A stretch of DNA of 64,000 nt from Adineta ricciae (taxonomy: Eukaryota; Rotifera; Eurotatoria; Adinetida; Adinetidae), in assembly GCA_905250025.1 (NCBI GenBank), contig CAJNOJ010000136.1, positions 66,902 through 130,901 on the forward strand. Reading direction: 5' to 3'. The translations under genes and the position numbers were made by a program. Below the pieces are notes generated by a model that saw only the letters and a program-made list of their open reading frames with translations, made no database searches and had not been told where the DNA came from. Positions 33,935 through 46,751 of this stretch are shown piece after piece. The number at the start of each line of letters is the position of its first letter. Position 1 is the stretch's first letter.

Positions 33935-36900
33935 TCATTTGATTTGCAATTTATAAGTTGACATTTCAGCGAATGGAACATCGATTTTCGATGTGACAGT
34001 TAATTGAGTTCTTACAGCGCGCAACGATAATGTGGTCTGTTCAACAGATTGAATTTGATTTGCCAGAAGAAAGTGTTCGAATGTCGGTTGTTCGAAATGA
34101 AAGAAATTGTCGTAGTTATCATCACAATCATAAGCAAATCTTCGGATGATCAATGCCATGTTTGTCGATGGACTATATTTAGAATCATCTCGGTTTTCGT
34201 TCAATGTACGTAGATTAACCAGATGATAATCGCTTGGGAAAAGATTTGGCTTAACAAACAGAGTCAATTCATTCGGCGTGACTTTTAAATTCGATGTCGT
34301 TTGAAGTACATGCATAGGATAGAGAAGTTCAATGGATTGATGATGAGCTAGAAGTGTTGGGTAGCCTGTTAATGAGGTATGGTCGGCAGCCTGAAGGAAA
34401 AGTCAATTAAAATACGATTAAACTTTAATAAATTAGTTTTACGCACCGTTTGACGTGATTCAAAAAGAAGCTTGAAAGTACTGATAACTTCTCGATTATC
34501 TGTTACACCTTGTCCAACACCACGGTTATCGTCTCGAGTCAAACGTCGATCAAGGAAAACATCGACAACGCCTAAATGAATCCATTGATCATTGATCAGA
34601 GTGATTTTGGTTTTAGAATAAGTTTTTACCGGATTTCAAACTTGCCACGCCTGATGGTTGTCCAGCGAGAACACTAAATCTCATGTGATCGTCTTCAATA
34701 TAAGCCATCGCTGGCATTGGATAAACATTGCCTTGTAAAGGTAATTTACTGTACGTTTTTCGTCGAATAGTCTAGATAAATTCGATATATATGCATATAT
34801 TGAATCAGATTATCAAAGTAGGCCAATTTCTTCTTCTGCTTAATCGAATTGACAACTTATCAAAGGTTATTGTAACTGATCCATGTGTTTATTAATAAAC
34901 AGAAGAGACTGAAATCGAATAATTTAGCTACGATAAGCACAGATGTGTTTCTGTTAGAGTAATCGATAAATCTGTGTAAACAATGAATATTACGTCTGAA
35001 GCCGACGTTTTTATGTTATTCTCGTTCTCTCTCCCTCTTTCTCCCAACGTTGTTGATGCTACTGCCCTAAATCGTATATATGGTTTTCGAACGTCTCAAA
35101 TCATCTGAATGACTGATATATCATAACCGAAATGACTTGAGAGTATTGAACGCGACATGAAATGAGATCGAAGTCAAAAATTATGCTCAATAGCTATTGA
35201 ATTATATCATATGTACATCACAAATGATCTGTACAATTCGACTTATTCTCCTGAGTAAACAGATAATCTATCTGATGACATCTTCACGTGGAGATGTTTA
35301 CGCATTGGATGAGTGTCTATGATATAAGCCATACTCGACGTGTTTTCCTCAGAAATTCAATTAAAATATGCCTGACAGTTCAAAAGACACGAAGGCGGAT
35401 GCCAATGTAATTGAGATAAAAGACAATATTATATCAATTATTCATTACAAACGACATATATGAACTAGAAGAAATATTATCTGAATGTATATACAGATAT
35501 AGAAGAATGACCTTGAAACTTTTCCAAACGGGTCAAATGTGAGTCAATACAGACTTACTTGAAATCCGTTGAGATCCGTGAAAAATTCATCGCCATTTTT
35601 TATTCCAGTTGTGAATCTCAATGCTAACTCGATATCTTGATTCATATTTAAATGAGTGAGTGTGCCAAGTTCCACGACATTATCATCAGTGCCTAAACGA
35701 TAAAAATTCGCAAGAATACAATTTCTTTTCTGCGCTATCTTCATTTTACTATTAATATTTGTCAATTTATATTGTAGACCGTATAGTTCATGTAAGATTT
35801 CGATTCGGCTGACTAGCGGACCTCGCTGAATACGAACGAGGTCGTGAGAACCCATGGCTACTTCCTTGGCTTCACCGTCCGGTATGAATAAATATGCTCC
35901 ACTGTTATGATCAGACTGACTTGATGAACCATAACGGATGACACCGGTAACAAAAGAGATTTCCTCGTTCGATTTGAGGTTTTTCACCGTCTGTAAGACA
36001 CCATCTTTGGAAAAACTAAGCGAGAGAAATCGGTTGTTCAATTTAATCTCATTCTCGTTGACTAAATCCAATTTAAATGGCCTAAAAACCCGAAAGAAAA
36101 GAAAAAGATAATTTTCATATTGAGAAGAAAAGCTTTCTACCCAGATGATGAACCCATAGCTTTCTCTTTTTCTTTGATGTATTCAATAGTACTCAAAGGA
36201 CATGATTGATGCGTTGTGCTCGCATGAATTGTATATTCTTTCAGCACATACGATTCTATATCGACCAGAATAAGAAGCTAAAAGATGCACAATTGTAAAA
36301 GAACTGCCGTCAAAGACTATTGAAAATACTTCGAAATATTTATTATCGATCACATTCGATTTTCTTCCTGTCCATTTTGGATCGATTTGACAAGCATTGA
36401 CTACTTGTTGATTACTTGTGACGTACACCTGGTGCGTATCAATTAGAAGTTTAACGAGTTGGACACGTCGTTGATCAGTTGGGTTGTAAACATAAAGAAC
36501 TCTGTGGATGAAGTCGAAAATGAATGATCAAGAATATCTTTTATTTCGAATTTTACTTCAATTTTTGCTCTTGACCATTAAACGAAATCATTCGTTGATT
36601 TGGCAAAGATTCATATGTTTTGAATTCTGTATTTGATAGTAACAAATCCGTTTTCGGAGAGAATTCATTGGGAAAAAGAAGATAGGCCGCTGCTTGTTCT
36701 ATAACTGTTTGTGCAGATTTGATTGCTGTTTCTAGCCTGAAAGAAACTTATCCACATGGAAATCAATGCACTAAAAATAGATGTGTCATACTTTGATCCA
36801 TAATCATTAACAACTTGATCTTTGGCTGTACCAGTAACACCATCATGATGTTGAAATACGCCTAGATTGCGTCGAGCTTTGACCAACAGATTGAACAAAT

Positions 36901-39486
36901 CATTGTTTGGAAATTGATTGTTACTTTTTTGTTCAAGTGTTTTAACATGTGCTAAAGAGTAGATTATTTCACTTGCTCTGAAATAAACAATAGAAATTAC
37001 TTATCAAAATTTGAATCATCAGCAGAAATTTCAAAGAAGAGAATACATATTTCCAAATATTATAATCTTATGATCTCAATATATTCCGCAAAAAAACTCA
37101 ATTAGAAACTCCGGTCACATCTCCATGGGTATGTTTAATTTGATTGCTAGACTCATATAATCTATAATGCAGCAAGAACGAACATCACATACTCTTTCTC
37201 AATCAACACAGACATGTATCAAGGGAAATGAACGTACTGATTATTTGTCATTCATGTTCTCTAATTATTTTATCAATGTTAATTCGGTTGTCTTTCATTT
37301 TTTTTTCTGTCGGAAATACAGTTATGCAAACTCTTGTCGATAATTTCATTTCCGATGAACTTCTTCTCACCTCAAATACGATTCGACAATTCGGTCCATT
37401 CTTTTGAAGAATACTCGTGATGTGAAATAACCACTCCAATAATGATCTGCTCGGTCGGCATATGTAAAGAAGTCGCCCATATAAGTTGGAAATTGTGATT
37501 GAGGAGTATTTCGAAGAAGCTCTTCAAAGTAATCACTTAGTGTACCAAATCGAGCCTAAAAGATTTGTGAAACAGATCTAGAGTTGAAGTTTTTCAAAAA
37601 TTGAACTAATCATACTTCAACATGCCAATCCGCCCGTTGATTCATGTATGTAAACAGTTTATCATAGTTTTCAAACTGTTTCTTAGCTTCTTCCATTGAT
37701 GTATAACGAAAATCATCGCCTAATTGAATAAATACTACGTTTGTTTGGTACAATTGCGATTTTTTTCGATATTGATCGAGTAGTGTCTCTGCTCTGAACA
37801 TAAAACAATAATTTCAAGTCAAATATTATTCAGATATACCTTTCTTGAACATTGTCATCTGTAATTATCACAGGATCTTTTCCCCAAGGACAACTAACGC
37901 TTGAACCACGCGCACGTTTGAAGTCAAATTGACAGCACACTTTGGGATCAGGACCGCATGTATGTGGAACATCATAGGAATAAAATGGAAGCACATGTGT
38001 CATAATCCTTGTAGACGTGGTTCGATCTAAAAGTCGAAAATTTTCCTTTGTTGAATGATGAAAATAACGTTCGGCGAACTTTACCCCAGGTTTGTTGCCA
38101 AACGAATTCTAATTGTTTTTGTTTCGCTAATTCTTTTTTTATATGATAATGAACACTGAAAAGTAAGAAAAACAATCTTGATTAAATGAGACTTTTTTTC
38201 ATGGTAGGCCAACGAACCGCTGAATAGCCATGTATTTCATGCCAGTACTACGTAATAAATATGCCATCGTGGGTGAATAACCAAAAGGATCGTTAGCCCA
38301 ACCACTTTGTAACGATACATTTCCTAAAATAACAGAGTTCTCTTTTATCTAATGAACTGTATGGAAAAGTCAGAATCGTTTTTCTCCAGTAGGTCACATA
38401 TAGAGTGAGAGCACGAACCTAAAATATTTTCAAGAAACTGATGTCCTTCGATGAGCTGATCGAGCATTGCGAAATAATGGGTATTTGCTTCGTCATTCAT
38501 TACCTAGAATACCAAGAAGAATTATTCGATGTTCTCTTCAGTCGAATCAGCGAACGCCTTACCCAACCACCAGTAACAATTTCTAATTGTTTGTTTTGAA
38601 CAATTTTTCTCAGTGTTTGCTTTTGACTTGACGATGCTTGGTCCCACCATAAACTCAAAAACGACATTTCAGCCCATACGAATTTATACTTCTCATTCTT
38701 ATCCAGGATGTCAATCACGGTATCAATAATATACTTTGTAGCTTGTGAAAAGTATTGTTCAAATGTGTGAATCCAACCTGAATGAAGAAAATGAATACAA
38801 TATCATCAACTTTCCAATGTTTTCTTCTCTGAAATGTACCTGGATCGCAATGAGAATGAGGCATGAGGATCACTTTCAATTTCTTATCAGATGCCCATTG
38901 AGAAGGCGAATATCGAATATCAAAACCTTGTTTCCATACTCCTCCATCAATATCATCAAATGGAAGTTTATCATACAATTGGCGAATCTTTTTAAGATAG
39001 AAACACAGATTTGAGATGAGGTACGAATGAAATATGTTACTTCGAATGTGGTTTTAGTTGGAGAAGACTCTCGCCAAGCACATCTTTCTTTTGAACTTGG
39101 TATTGGTTTCTTCTCAGTTGATTTTATCACTGGTTTTTCTTTGAGAACCTCTTGCTGTGGTTCCACTGGTCGGACAGGCTGGGTTGGTGGTGGAGGTGCT
39201 GGAATAGGTTGATCTTTTTGTTTTTTATGTACTTCTTTGACGGATTTATCGAGATCATGAATGGATTTTTCGAGATTATCAAGACGTTCATCAAGTTGTT
39301 GATCATCAGCATTCTACACAGAAAGAATAAATATCATATTGAAAGTAAATCTATCTGCTGTAGCTTATATCTTACCTGATGTTCATTTCGATTGGGACTC
39401 ACTGATTGGAGCATAGAATACAAAACAAAAACTACCATCAGAAAGAAGGCTAAGAACAAGAAACGAGTATAACGTCGAGGAATCAT
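33935..39486 (-). CDS. MAN2A: Alpha-mannosidase II (Golgi, GH38)
   Basis: A multi-exon minus-strand gene starting at ATG 39486. The type II signal anchor is [18 protein letters not shown] near residues 9-26, then a charged and Pro-rich stem. Catalytic strings: [11 protein letters not shown] split by an intron at 38840, [76 protein letters not shown], and [16 protein letters not shown]. The zinc-ligand His, Asp, Asp and His of GH38 are all present. The C-terminal beta domains include [17 protein letters not shown], and the stop is at 33935. The enzyme trims mannose in N-glycan maturation. [15 protein letters not shown] and the TM anchor favour Golgi MAN2A over lysosomal MAN2B. The introns at 34772-35558 and near 36980-37370 are much longer than the others. 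Confidence 0.95.
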
Positions 39487-40104
39487 CTATAATAAAAAGT
39501 TATCATCATCATCATTATTTCGACATCGATAGCTTTGATAAGTTCACAACTGCAATTCCCATTATTGACAACACACAACTAGCGCTATTTAAAAATCTCT
39601 ATTAGAATTGGTGAAATGATCACATGCTGGAATATTCGACCCATTTTCAAACATGTTTTCCATCTCTCCTTCAGATATTTCTCACCATCTAGGGAATAAT
39701 CTGTATCTACAAAACATTAGAACAAGATAAGAGCGATAGTTTTATTGATGCATACAGAAATATTTCTTTTTTATACATAAATTAATGTTTAACAGTAATA
39801 CACAACAAAAACAGAGAGAGAGAGAGAGAAAAGAAAAATAAATGACAGGCATAATTGATTGATATCTAACAAAAATATATTTTGTCGATAAAAGATTAAA
39901 ACAAGAAAATATACATGTCGATGGATAAATGATTTGATATATGATCAGAACTTTGTCAATAGTTTACGTGAGAATGTACATTTAAAGAAAGAGAAAACAA
40001 AGACGGAAACAACGGAATTCTGGAATATTTTGATTCATAAAAACAACAATAATGGGGAAAAAATAGAGAGAGAAATTTACTGTGATCCTTGCTTCCTTTT
40101 TCGA
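39487..40104. other. Intergenic region upstream of MAN2A
   Basis: AT-rich, with a GA dinucleotide tract at 39812-39829. It holds the MAN2A promoter and the 3' UTR of the next minus-strand gene. No gene seen. Confidence 0.55.
39812..39829. repeat. GA dinucleotide tract
   Basis: About nine AG units in noncoding sequence; similar GA tracts occur at 19166-19180 and elsewhere. Confidence 0.85.
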
Positions 40105-42444
40105 CTATAAATAAAGCCCATTAATTAAATAATCTGCATCTGTTGAACGGCTCTTTAATACGCGGCCGCGCTTCCAAGAATCTCGACAATAAAAGCCAAC
40201 CAAAACAAGTAGCACAATTGTGAACATTAAACCAAGCAGAAAGAGCAAAATAACACTTGATTCACGTATGAATGATTTTGTGTGAGGATCAGGATCTGAT
40301 TCAACGCCATTCACTAAAAGTAAACAAAAAATAACATACTTTGTTGAAGGAAAGAGCATTGAAATAATCTATAGCAAAGCGCAGTTTGATTGATAAAAGC
40401 AAAACAAAGCAACGACGACATCGAAACTACCTCGTATCAGCGTTGTCATTGTACCCTCGCGATTCATTGGCGGGTATTTCGGTCTTGAGCGCCGCGTTGT
40501 TGTTGTTGGTGTCGTACTCTTCGTTTTTTGTTGGTAGTTATATCGATTTCCGCGACGGTCATCATATGTCGGTTGCCAGTAATATCGATCACCGTCTTCA
40601 TCATTGCCACCATCTTCCTCTTCATCATCAGGGATTTCGTCATCGATCGCAGATGGTGGGCGACGTCCCCTTGAATCATTTCCTTGATTGGTTTTAGGTC
40701 GTTTAGTCGTCGTGCTCGGCGCAGTTGTCGTTTTTCGGCTGATTGGTTTCACTGGTTTCATTGTAGTTGTTGTTGTCGTCGTCGTTTTCTGTCGATCAGC
40801 AATCCATTGTTGCTCGAGCGCAAGTAAATGATCTTGAAAATTATCGTCATCTATCGACGAAGATGACCCTGTTTGATCTACTTCCGAATTCGAATGATCT
40901 TGTTGTTGATGTTGAATCAACGTCTGAAATAGGTGGTACCAGGCTTCGGGTCCTTTAGTTTTTTCTAAATACTCTTTGAGTTTCTGTAATTTGGATATAC
41001 GATCCTGTGTTTCAAGATCAATGTTATATAAATAATTCGATGTTACATTTTTTGCTGTTTTTTCTCCTAGAAGAAAGCGTTCGAGAATATTTCAATGAGA
41101 TGAGAAAGTACGAGTCATGCCTTCACGATCTTTTGATTTGCCTTTCGATGGCGATGATTTCGCATTCGCACCAGTCTTTGCTGAGCCCTTCGTAACTGTT
41201 GACTTCGTAGTTGCTGGCTCTTCATCAGCAATTTCGTCGAAAACTTCATCGAGCTCAGTGTTTGTGTCACTATCAGAACCAGCCAAAGGCTTCTTTCGAT
41301 TTTCCTGCTGCGTACGTTGATGAGCGATGAATTCTAATACAACGAAGGAAATTATTCATTGCATTAAGGGAGACAAATTCAACACGGCAACGATAACAAC
41401 AACAACAACAACGACGACTACAATATCAATTAAATACCCGATGTGCATTTTTCTTCGTCAATACCCGATGGGCAATCCTTATAGGAATTACAGACATCGT
41501 AATATGGAATACAACTTCCATCTTCGCACGAGAACTCTGTACTTCGACACGTTGAAGCTAGATCAATCAAAATTCATCACGATTTAGTGGTCGTCTCATC
41601 ATCGAACGAGTAGAAAACAAAATAAATGAAAATTTTTACTTACAAAGCGTGGATGATGATGCATCGGAACCTTTCTCGTTGGTTTTCGCTTGTTTATTTG
41701 ATGTCGGTGAGTCATCATCAGTCAACAGATCTTTCTTCAAAACCATGCTAGTATAATCTTGATGTGACGCAAATGTACAACTACCATTACATGCAAATAA
41801 ATAACATTTATAACCGTTCTAGAAGAACCTTGCAATAAAAACGAATTTTTTCATTCGTAAATTCGTCTTACATTCGTACGTTGTTCACTTAGCATCGCTA
41901 GATCACAATCTTTCTCCACGCAACAGTTTAACATACAGATATCTTTAATATCGAGACCATGCGATGCAGTTGGCTCCTCGAGTTGAACAAAACGTATCAT
42001 CCGTGCACCATTTTTGAGTTCTTTCACTTTAACCAATTGCTCTGCTTGAATATCAAATTCGTTGATGCATATCGAAGCTTCCTCCGCATAATTTTCAGTG
42101 GTTGTCGTTTTCATCCTTTGCGTGCTTCGATCGATCGTCTGAGACAATCTCGTTTGATTTGTATATTTTGATGAATGACTTCGATGAATCGGTTTCTCCG
42201 ACTCATCAGGCGACTCGACTTCATCGAGAACTTTCTTCCGTGATGGATATTTCTTCTCGCGCTGAAATGTCCCAGAAGATGCTTCTTTATCATCAAATGA
42301 GTCTTGCACGTATTCTTTATTGGAATGAGATTTGTGAGGTCTATGTTCATCGAATAGTTTGTCGAATTCATTGTCATCATCATTGTGACGACGTAGCTCA
42401 ACTTGAACAGATAAACACAGAAGAAGGAAAAAAACAAATTTCAT
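40105..42444 (-). CDS. MANSC-LDLa type I membrane protein, LRP11-like
   Basis: Six exons (41872-42444, 41644-41818, 41438-41557, 41112-41333, 40431-41066, 40105-40313) sum to 644 residues in one frame. The signal peptide is MKFVFFLLLCLSVQVEL. An acidic, charged region follows. A MANSC-type Cys module comes next: DICMLNCCVEKDCDLAML, then CYLFACNGSC. One LDL-receptor class A repeat follows: CRSTEFSCEDGSCIPYYDVC, then CPSGIDEEKC with the calcium-binding acidic residues. A long Thr/Lys/Asp-rich stalk (KTTTTTTTTMKP; acidic DDEEEDGG) leads to a transmembrane helix (VILLFLLGLMFTIVLLVLVGF) and a short tail ending DYLINGLYL. MANSC plus LDLa plus this tail resembles LRP11. The PKD repeat of vertebrate LRP11 was not recognised. 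Confidence 0.85.
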
Positions 42445-43090
42445 CTAAAAACATTGATGGGCTAAATAGACTTCGTTCGTGTAAACAAATAGCTAAAAGG
42501 ATTCCATTACGCAGAAATAAACCAACCTTGAATATCAAAACAACATCGAGAGAACCACTTAATCTTACCAGATTTCAACATACGAAGGGCTATAACATGT
42601 TGACATAGTTAATAGGAAAACTGTATCTGAAAACAAAAAATCAAACTACGTAATTAATTGTTTTTACTTAGGTTGTCTAAAGAAATTCTACGTGAAGAAA
42701 AGCAAAATGATCAGACCGAAAACAGGAAGGATTACAAATAAATGACTAATATACATACAAATGTGTTTTTTTGCATGTGGAAAAAGAAACAAACGCAAAA
42801 AAGAAGGATTTTTGAAATCGATAAGAAAAAATCAATTGTGGAAAAAGAAGGTATCTTGTTTTTTTTTTTGGTTTTCTTGTTTAATTATGTTTGTTGGTGT
42901 TGACTAGACGATTATCTATTAACTTCTATTCATTAATGGTTTGTTCATTGTTCAAGTTTAAAAAGGAAATACCAATCAAAATCAGCACCATATTTAATGT
43001 AAAAACAAAAAGAAAACAGGATAATGAGATTGCCAAACAAAATGTAAAAGTGACGATAGTTTATGTATGTGCATTTCAAAGGATCCATGA
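42445..43090. other. Intergenic region between tropomodulin and the LRP11-like gene
   Basis: AT-rich, with A/T homopolymer runs. Promoter side of the LRP11-like gene and 3' UTR side of tropomodulin. No gene supported. Confidence 0.55.
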
Positions 43091-44955
43091 TCATTTATTG
43101 CTAATACGTTTTTGACGTACTGAAAGTTAAAAGAAAGAGCAAATAACAACGAAGAATTAGGTGAAAATTCAGCTTACAAGCGTCCAGATTTTGCTTAAGT
43201 TTTTCAGTAACACGAACACGTGGTCCAAGAGTATCGAATTGTAAGTTTAAACGAAGAAGTGTATTGTTTTGTGCGATAGCATCAGCAACTTCCATTTCAA
43301 CTCGATTGCCGAGAATTTGAGAACGCTAGAGAATATGACCATCATTTCATGATTGAATAGATTCCTTAGCTCTCTCACGCGAATGTATTTCTCAATGTTC
43401 TTTTCTCGAAGCGCTGGAAAAATGTGTCGACTCAAGTCGACACTTTTCACGCTGATACTCGTTGTCAATTGAATTCTATTCCCAACAGAAAATGACTATT
43501 AGCTTATGTCAGTAAAGTGTCCTCTGTCGGAACATGCATTTGGATTTAACCTTGAAATATGATCATATCGCTTTGTCAAATGATTTCCTTTTGAGTAATT
43601 TTAATACTCATCTAATATTTAATGTTCGTTCGAATGTTAATCGGTCTTCTACTAAAAAATGAATGAGCTCTGATCAACCTCCGATTTGAGTACGGATTGA
43701 TAACCTTTAAAAGAGATCTTCTATCTGGAATCAACAACATTCCTTTCCCTTCCTTTCCTTATCTAAAGGTCATTTGACAGGAATCTTTTGTTTCTGCCTA
43801 GTTAACTAACATCTGGAGGAAAAAAATATCTTTTATTTACTTGATTTGAGAGACGCAATTCCAGTAATGTTTGGTTTTTCAATGTGCCTCGTACAATTTC
43901 ACTGATAACTAAACCTGTTAACCGATTTGATTCAGCATTGACAGTTTTCAAAGTTGAATTAGCGTCGAGAAGCTCGGCAAGCACCTAGGAAAGAATTGAT
44001 TTCAAAAATTGAGAGCATATTTTCATGTTTGATAATAATTTCATAAACATACTCGACCAACAGCATCTGTCATTCCAACATTCGCCATTTCAAGTGTTTC
44101 AACATGCGTATTTTCTTTTAAGGAGTTAAGTAATTCTTTCAAAACGTCAGCTTTCACTTCTTTGATGTTGTTAATGTTAATGCGTGTGAAATCGGTTTCA
44201 TTCGCCTTAGCTCTCTTGATACAATCTTCAACATCCGTTGTATTATCCGGTTCGGGTGGAATTATTCTCAATGGTTCACTTCGTGCAGCAGCTAGAAAAA
44301 CAAAATAAACTTCCTCAGTATCTTTATCTTTCATATTTCGTACCATTCCATCCACCGACAGTTGATGGTAAACCTTTGTCAGTCAAAGCTGCATGGTATT
44401 GAACTTGATTGATTAAACCAGTAAAACCAAGAATAGCTAAATCAATAAAACGCTTACAATTGATTGAAAATCAGATTTCAAAGAACAAACCGGCAAGTTC
44501 AACGATTTCTGACTCGTTCGCATTGGTTAAAACATCATCCCATTCGGTTGAAACCAGAAATTCATCGTCTTCTTCTTGATTTGGCTTCGTAACAGCAGGT
44601 GGTTGCCAGACTTTACCTTTCTTCTCGCCAGGAACATACGATTTGTAATGATCCCAGTCTTTCTCGTTCTTTCCTTGTTCAGTTAGAAATTCAAGAAGTT
44701 TAGTACGATCATACGGGCCAGTTGGATCCTTTGTTGTCTGTTGCTTGCAACGTTCACTTGCAGGTAAATACGAATTCTACACGAGTAGAAAGACACTTTC
44801 TATATTGAGAAACATAGAATTAAATTTTTTCAATGACTTACTTCAGGATCGATGATATCGTTCACTTTTTCAAGATCTTCTGGAGTTAGAGAAGCGAGAA
44901 GAGCATCGAAATCATCCATACTGAAATTTTCGGTTGAGCTTTTAGTTGTTGCCAT
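43091..44955 (-). CDS. TMOD: Tropomodulin
   Basis: Caps the pointed ends of actin filaments with tropomyosin. A multi-exon minus-strand gene from ATG 44955 to TGA 43091. The N-terminal tropomyosin/actin-binding region is FDALLASLTPEDLEKVNDII, then DPTGPYDRTKLLEFL and YVPGEKKGKVWQP. The middle is EWDDVLTNANESEIVELA and ILGFTGLINQVQYH. The C-terminal leucine-rich repeats include ETLEMANVGMTDAVGR, LKTVNAESNRLTG, LLELRLSNQ and NTLLRLNLQFDTLGPR. The tail is LRQKRISNK. Domain order and motifs are complete. The intron of about 500 bases (about 43332-43838) is long for this locus. An in-frame upstream ATG at 45090 would add about 45 residues, but the Ser/Cys-rich extension looks like 5' UTR crossing an intron. 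Confidence 0.95.
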
Positions 44956-45447
44956 CGAGATTATTATTTGAAACAACGAAAAATCACTTGAATAATGGCA
45001 GCGAATACAATCGTGAGCAGCGCTCGAGAGGTGAATAGTCCTAAAAAAGGAAACAAAAATAAACACCGATATAAAGCACCAATCAGCCAATGGGATGTGT
45101 AACAGATGTAACGAGAATTCTTTATAGAGGGCATGCCAATCGATTCGATTGGAGAATGATTTTCGCAGATTTTTATGAGAGATAAATTATCTAACTAACT
45201 GCTCTGATATTTTTCAATGTCAAAATCTTAATTATATCGATTACCATTTGTTGTGCTGTTAAGTACAAAGAGAAGAATTATACTGTCGCGATGATTAATG
45301 ACACAAATTAATATTAGCTGTGATATATTCTTTCTGTTTCCAGCATTTAAGTCGTGTCTGGTATATTAGAACACGTATGCTTTAAGTACAAGATTTTATT
45401 TCGTAGTTTATTCGTAAATAAATCAATCTCAATGTTGTTGGCATGTT
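44956..45447. other. Upstream region of tropomodulin
   Basis: Presumed 5' UTR and promoter of tropomodulin, with a possible 5' UTR intron near 45040, then the 3' flank of the Cys-rich gene. No further gene. Confidence 0.5.
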
Positions 45448-46299
45448 TTAAAGTAATCGTCTCGATGCGAGACCCACTAGCATAGGTAGTATCATCGAAA
45501 ATAATCTTGTAGTTGAGGCTTTTGAATTAAAAAACTGATCATAGTCGAATTGAGTGGCTAAATCTCGTCGTATGTTCTCAACATTCGCTACTGAATTGCA
45601 TTGCTTGCCCTGTTGGCATCGAATAAGTATAGAATCCAGTTGAGTTTGATTGGTGACTAGAAAATGCGTTCCATATAAAAAGAAATTGTACACGGTTTGA
45701 TCGTCAGGACAAACGGCGCATATGGTGCTTGTTTGTGCAAATTCGGCGATGATCATACATCTCTGGCAAAGAGATTTGTTGCTTTTTGGACAAACATCCG
45801 TCATGTTTTCATCGTAGAAACAAGAATCAGGAGTGAACTCTTTGGATGGAGCGATCAATGTATCGTATGTATTGATTTGTTCGTCCAGAGGAAATGTCAC
45901 TGCACGAAAACTTCGTTGGAGATTTTCCACTGTATTACATGGCGATGAATTGGATGAACCACATGTATAGTCAATATATTTTATGGTGGAATAGACCCCA
46001 GTTGACAGTGATACTCGACGATCTATTTCAATATTGACACTATCCAAGAGGGAGCCACGGTTTGTGCCATAGAAGACCTCACTTATTCCATGATTGTACC
46101 AATTAACACGTACAAAACATCCTGTTTGGGCAGTAATTATTCGACAAGCATTTTTAGTAGGCGAAGGAAAAGTATCGATTGTTAGAGAGTAATTAAATTC
46201 CATCATAGGACAATCATAACATGAATATGCAAAGCGAGATTGTACATTGAAAATTAGTAATATATTGAAACAATATTGAAAGTAAACGAAGAAGGACAT
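45448..46299 (-). CDS. Cys-rich secreted or GPI-anchored protein, Ly6-like
   Basis: A single exon gives 283 residues. The N-terminal signal peptide is FFVYFQYCFNILLIFNVQS; a C-terminal hydrophobic stretch (TRLFSMILPMLVGLASRRLL) fits a GPI signal. Cysteines group into two blocks: YSCYDCPM ... NACRIITAQTGCF ... DYTCGSSNSSPCN, and DSCFYDEN ... LCQRCMIIAEF ... ICAVC ... RCQQGKQCN. Both blocks end in a C-x(5-7)-CN pattern like the close of a Ly6/three-finger domain, suggesting two tandem LU-type modules. Several NxS/T sites are present. No specific function is recognised. It is divergent from the plus-strand gene at 46752. Confidence 0.72.
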   Translation of the reverse strand: MSFFVYFQYCFNILLIFNVQSRFAYSCYDCPMMEFNYSLTIDTFPSPTKNACRIITAQTGCFVRVNWYNHGISEVFYGTNRGSLLDSVNIEIDRRVSLSTGVYSTIKYIDYTCGSSNSSPCNTVENLQRSFRAVTFPLDEQINTYDTLIAPSKEFTPDSCFYDENMTDVCPKSNKSLCQRCMIIAEFAQTSTICAVCPDDQTVYNFFLYGTHFLVTNQTQLDSILIRCQQGKQCNSVANVENIRRDLATQFDYDQFFNSKASTTRLFSMILPMLVGLASRRLL

Positions 46300-46751
46300 T
46301 GTTGGATCTTTAGTTTTCTTTGTGAGAAGGAAGCCAAAAACGTGTCGTTAAGTAAAACTATCTATGTCGATATATCAACAAAAAACACACTTTCAATCTT
46401 ACAGATAAGACATCTTCTCTTTCACTCAGCAGTCTTATTTATTCTAATATTTCAAATTGACCATAGCCACCGGAGAAGTGAAACACATTCCGTACAACAA
46501 AACTAGTTTTTATCGGAAATAACGGAATCGTACATTCGCTATGACTATAAATATCTTGATAGACTCAATCACACTTCCATCTAATAGTTAACTAATTTGT
46601 GTTCGACAGGAAACAGGTTCTTTGTCATTGGTTGTCCTAATGTATTTTTGATGAAATGAATTTTCGATTTCTCTTATATTCCATTAGCATCAACATTTGT
46701 TAGCTTGATTTTGAGATGTCGAATACGATACAGTAGTGCAGAGAAAACAGA
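46300..46751. promoter_or_regulatory. Intergenic region of a divergent pair
   Basis: Both promoters of the divergent genes at 46299 and 46752 should lie in this AT-rich 452 bases. No motif was picked out. Confidence 0.5.

Noticed and set aside
41112-41121. GC-AG intron donor in the LRP11-like gene
   Set aside because: A normal GT donor nine bases downstream (exon end 41112) keeps the same phase, so no GC donor is needed.
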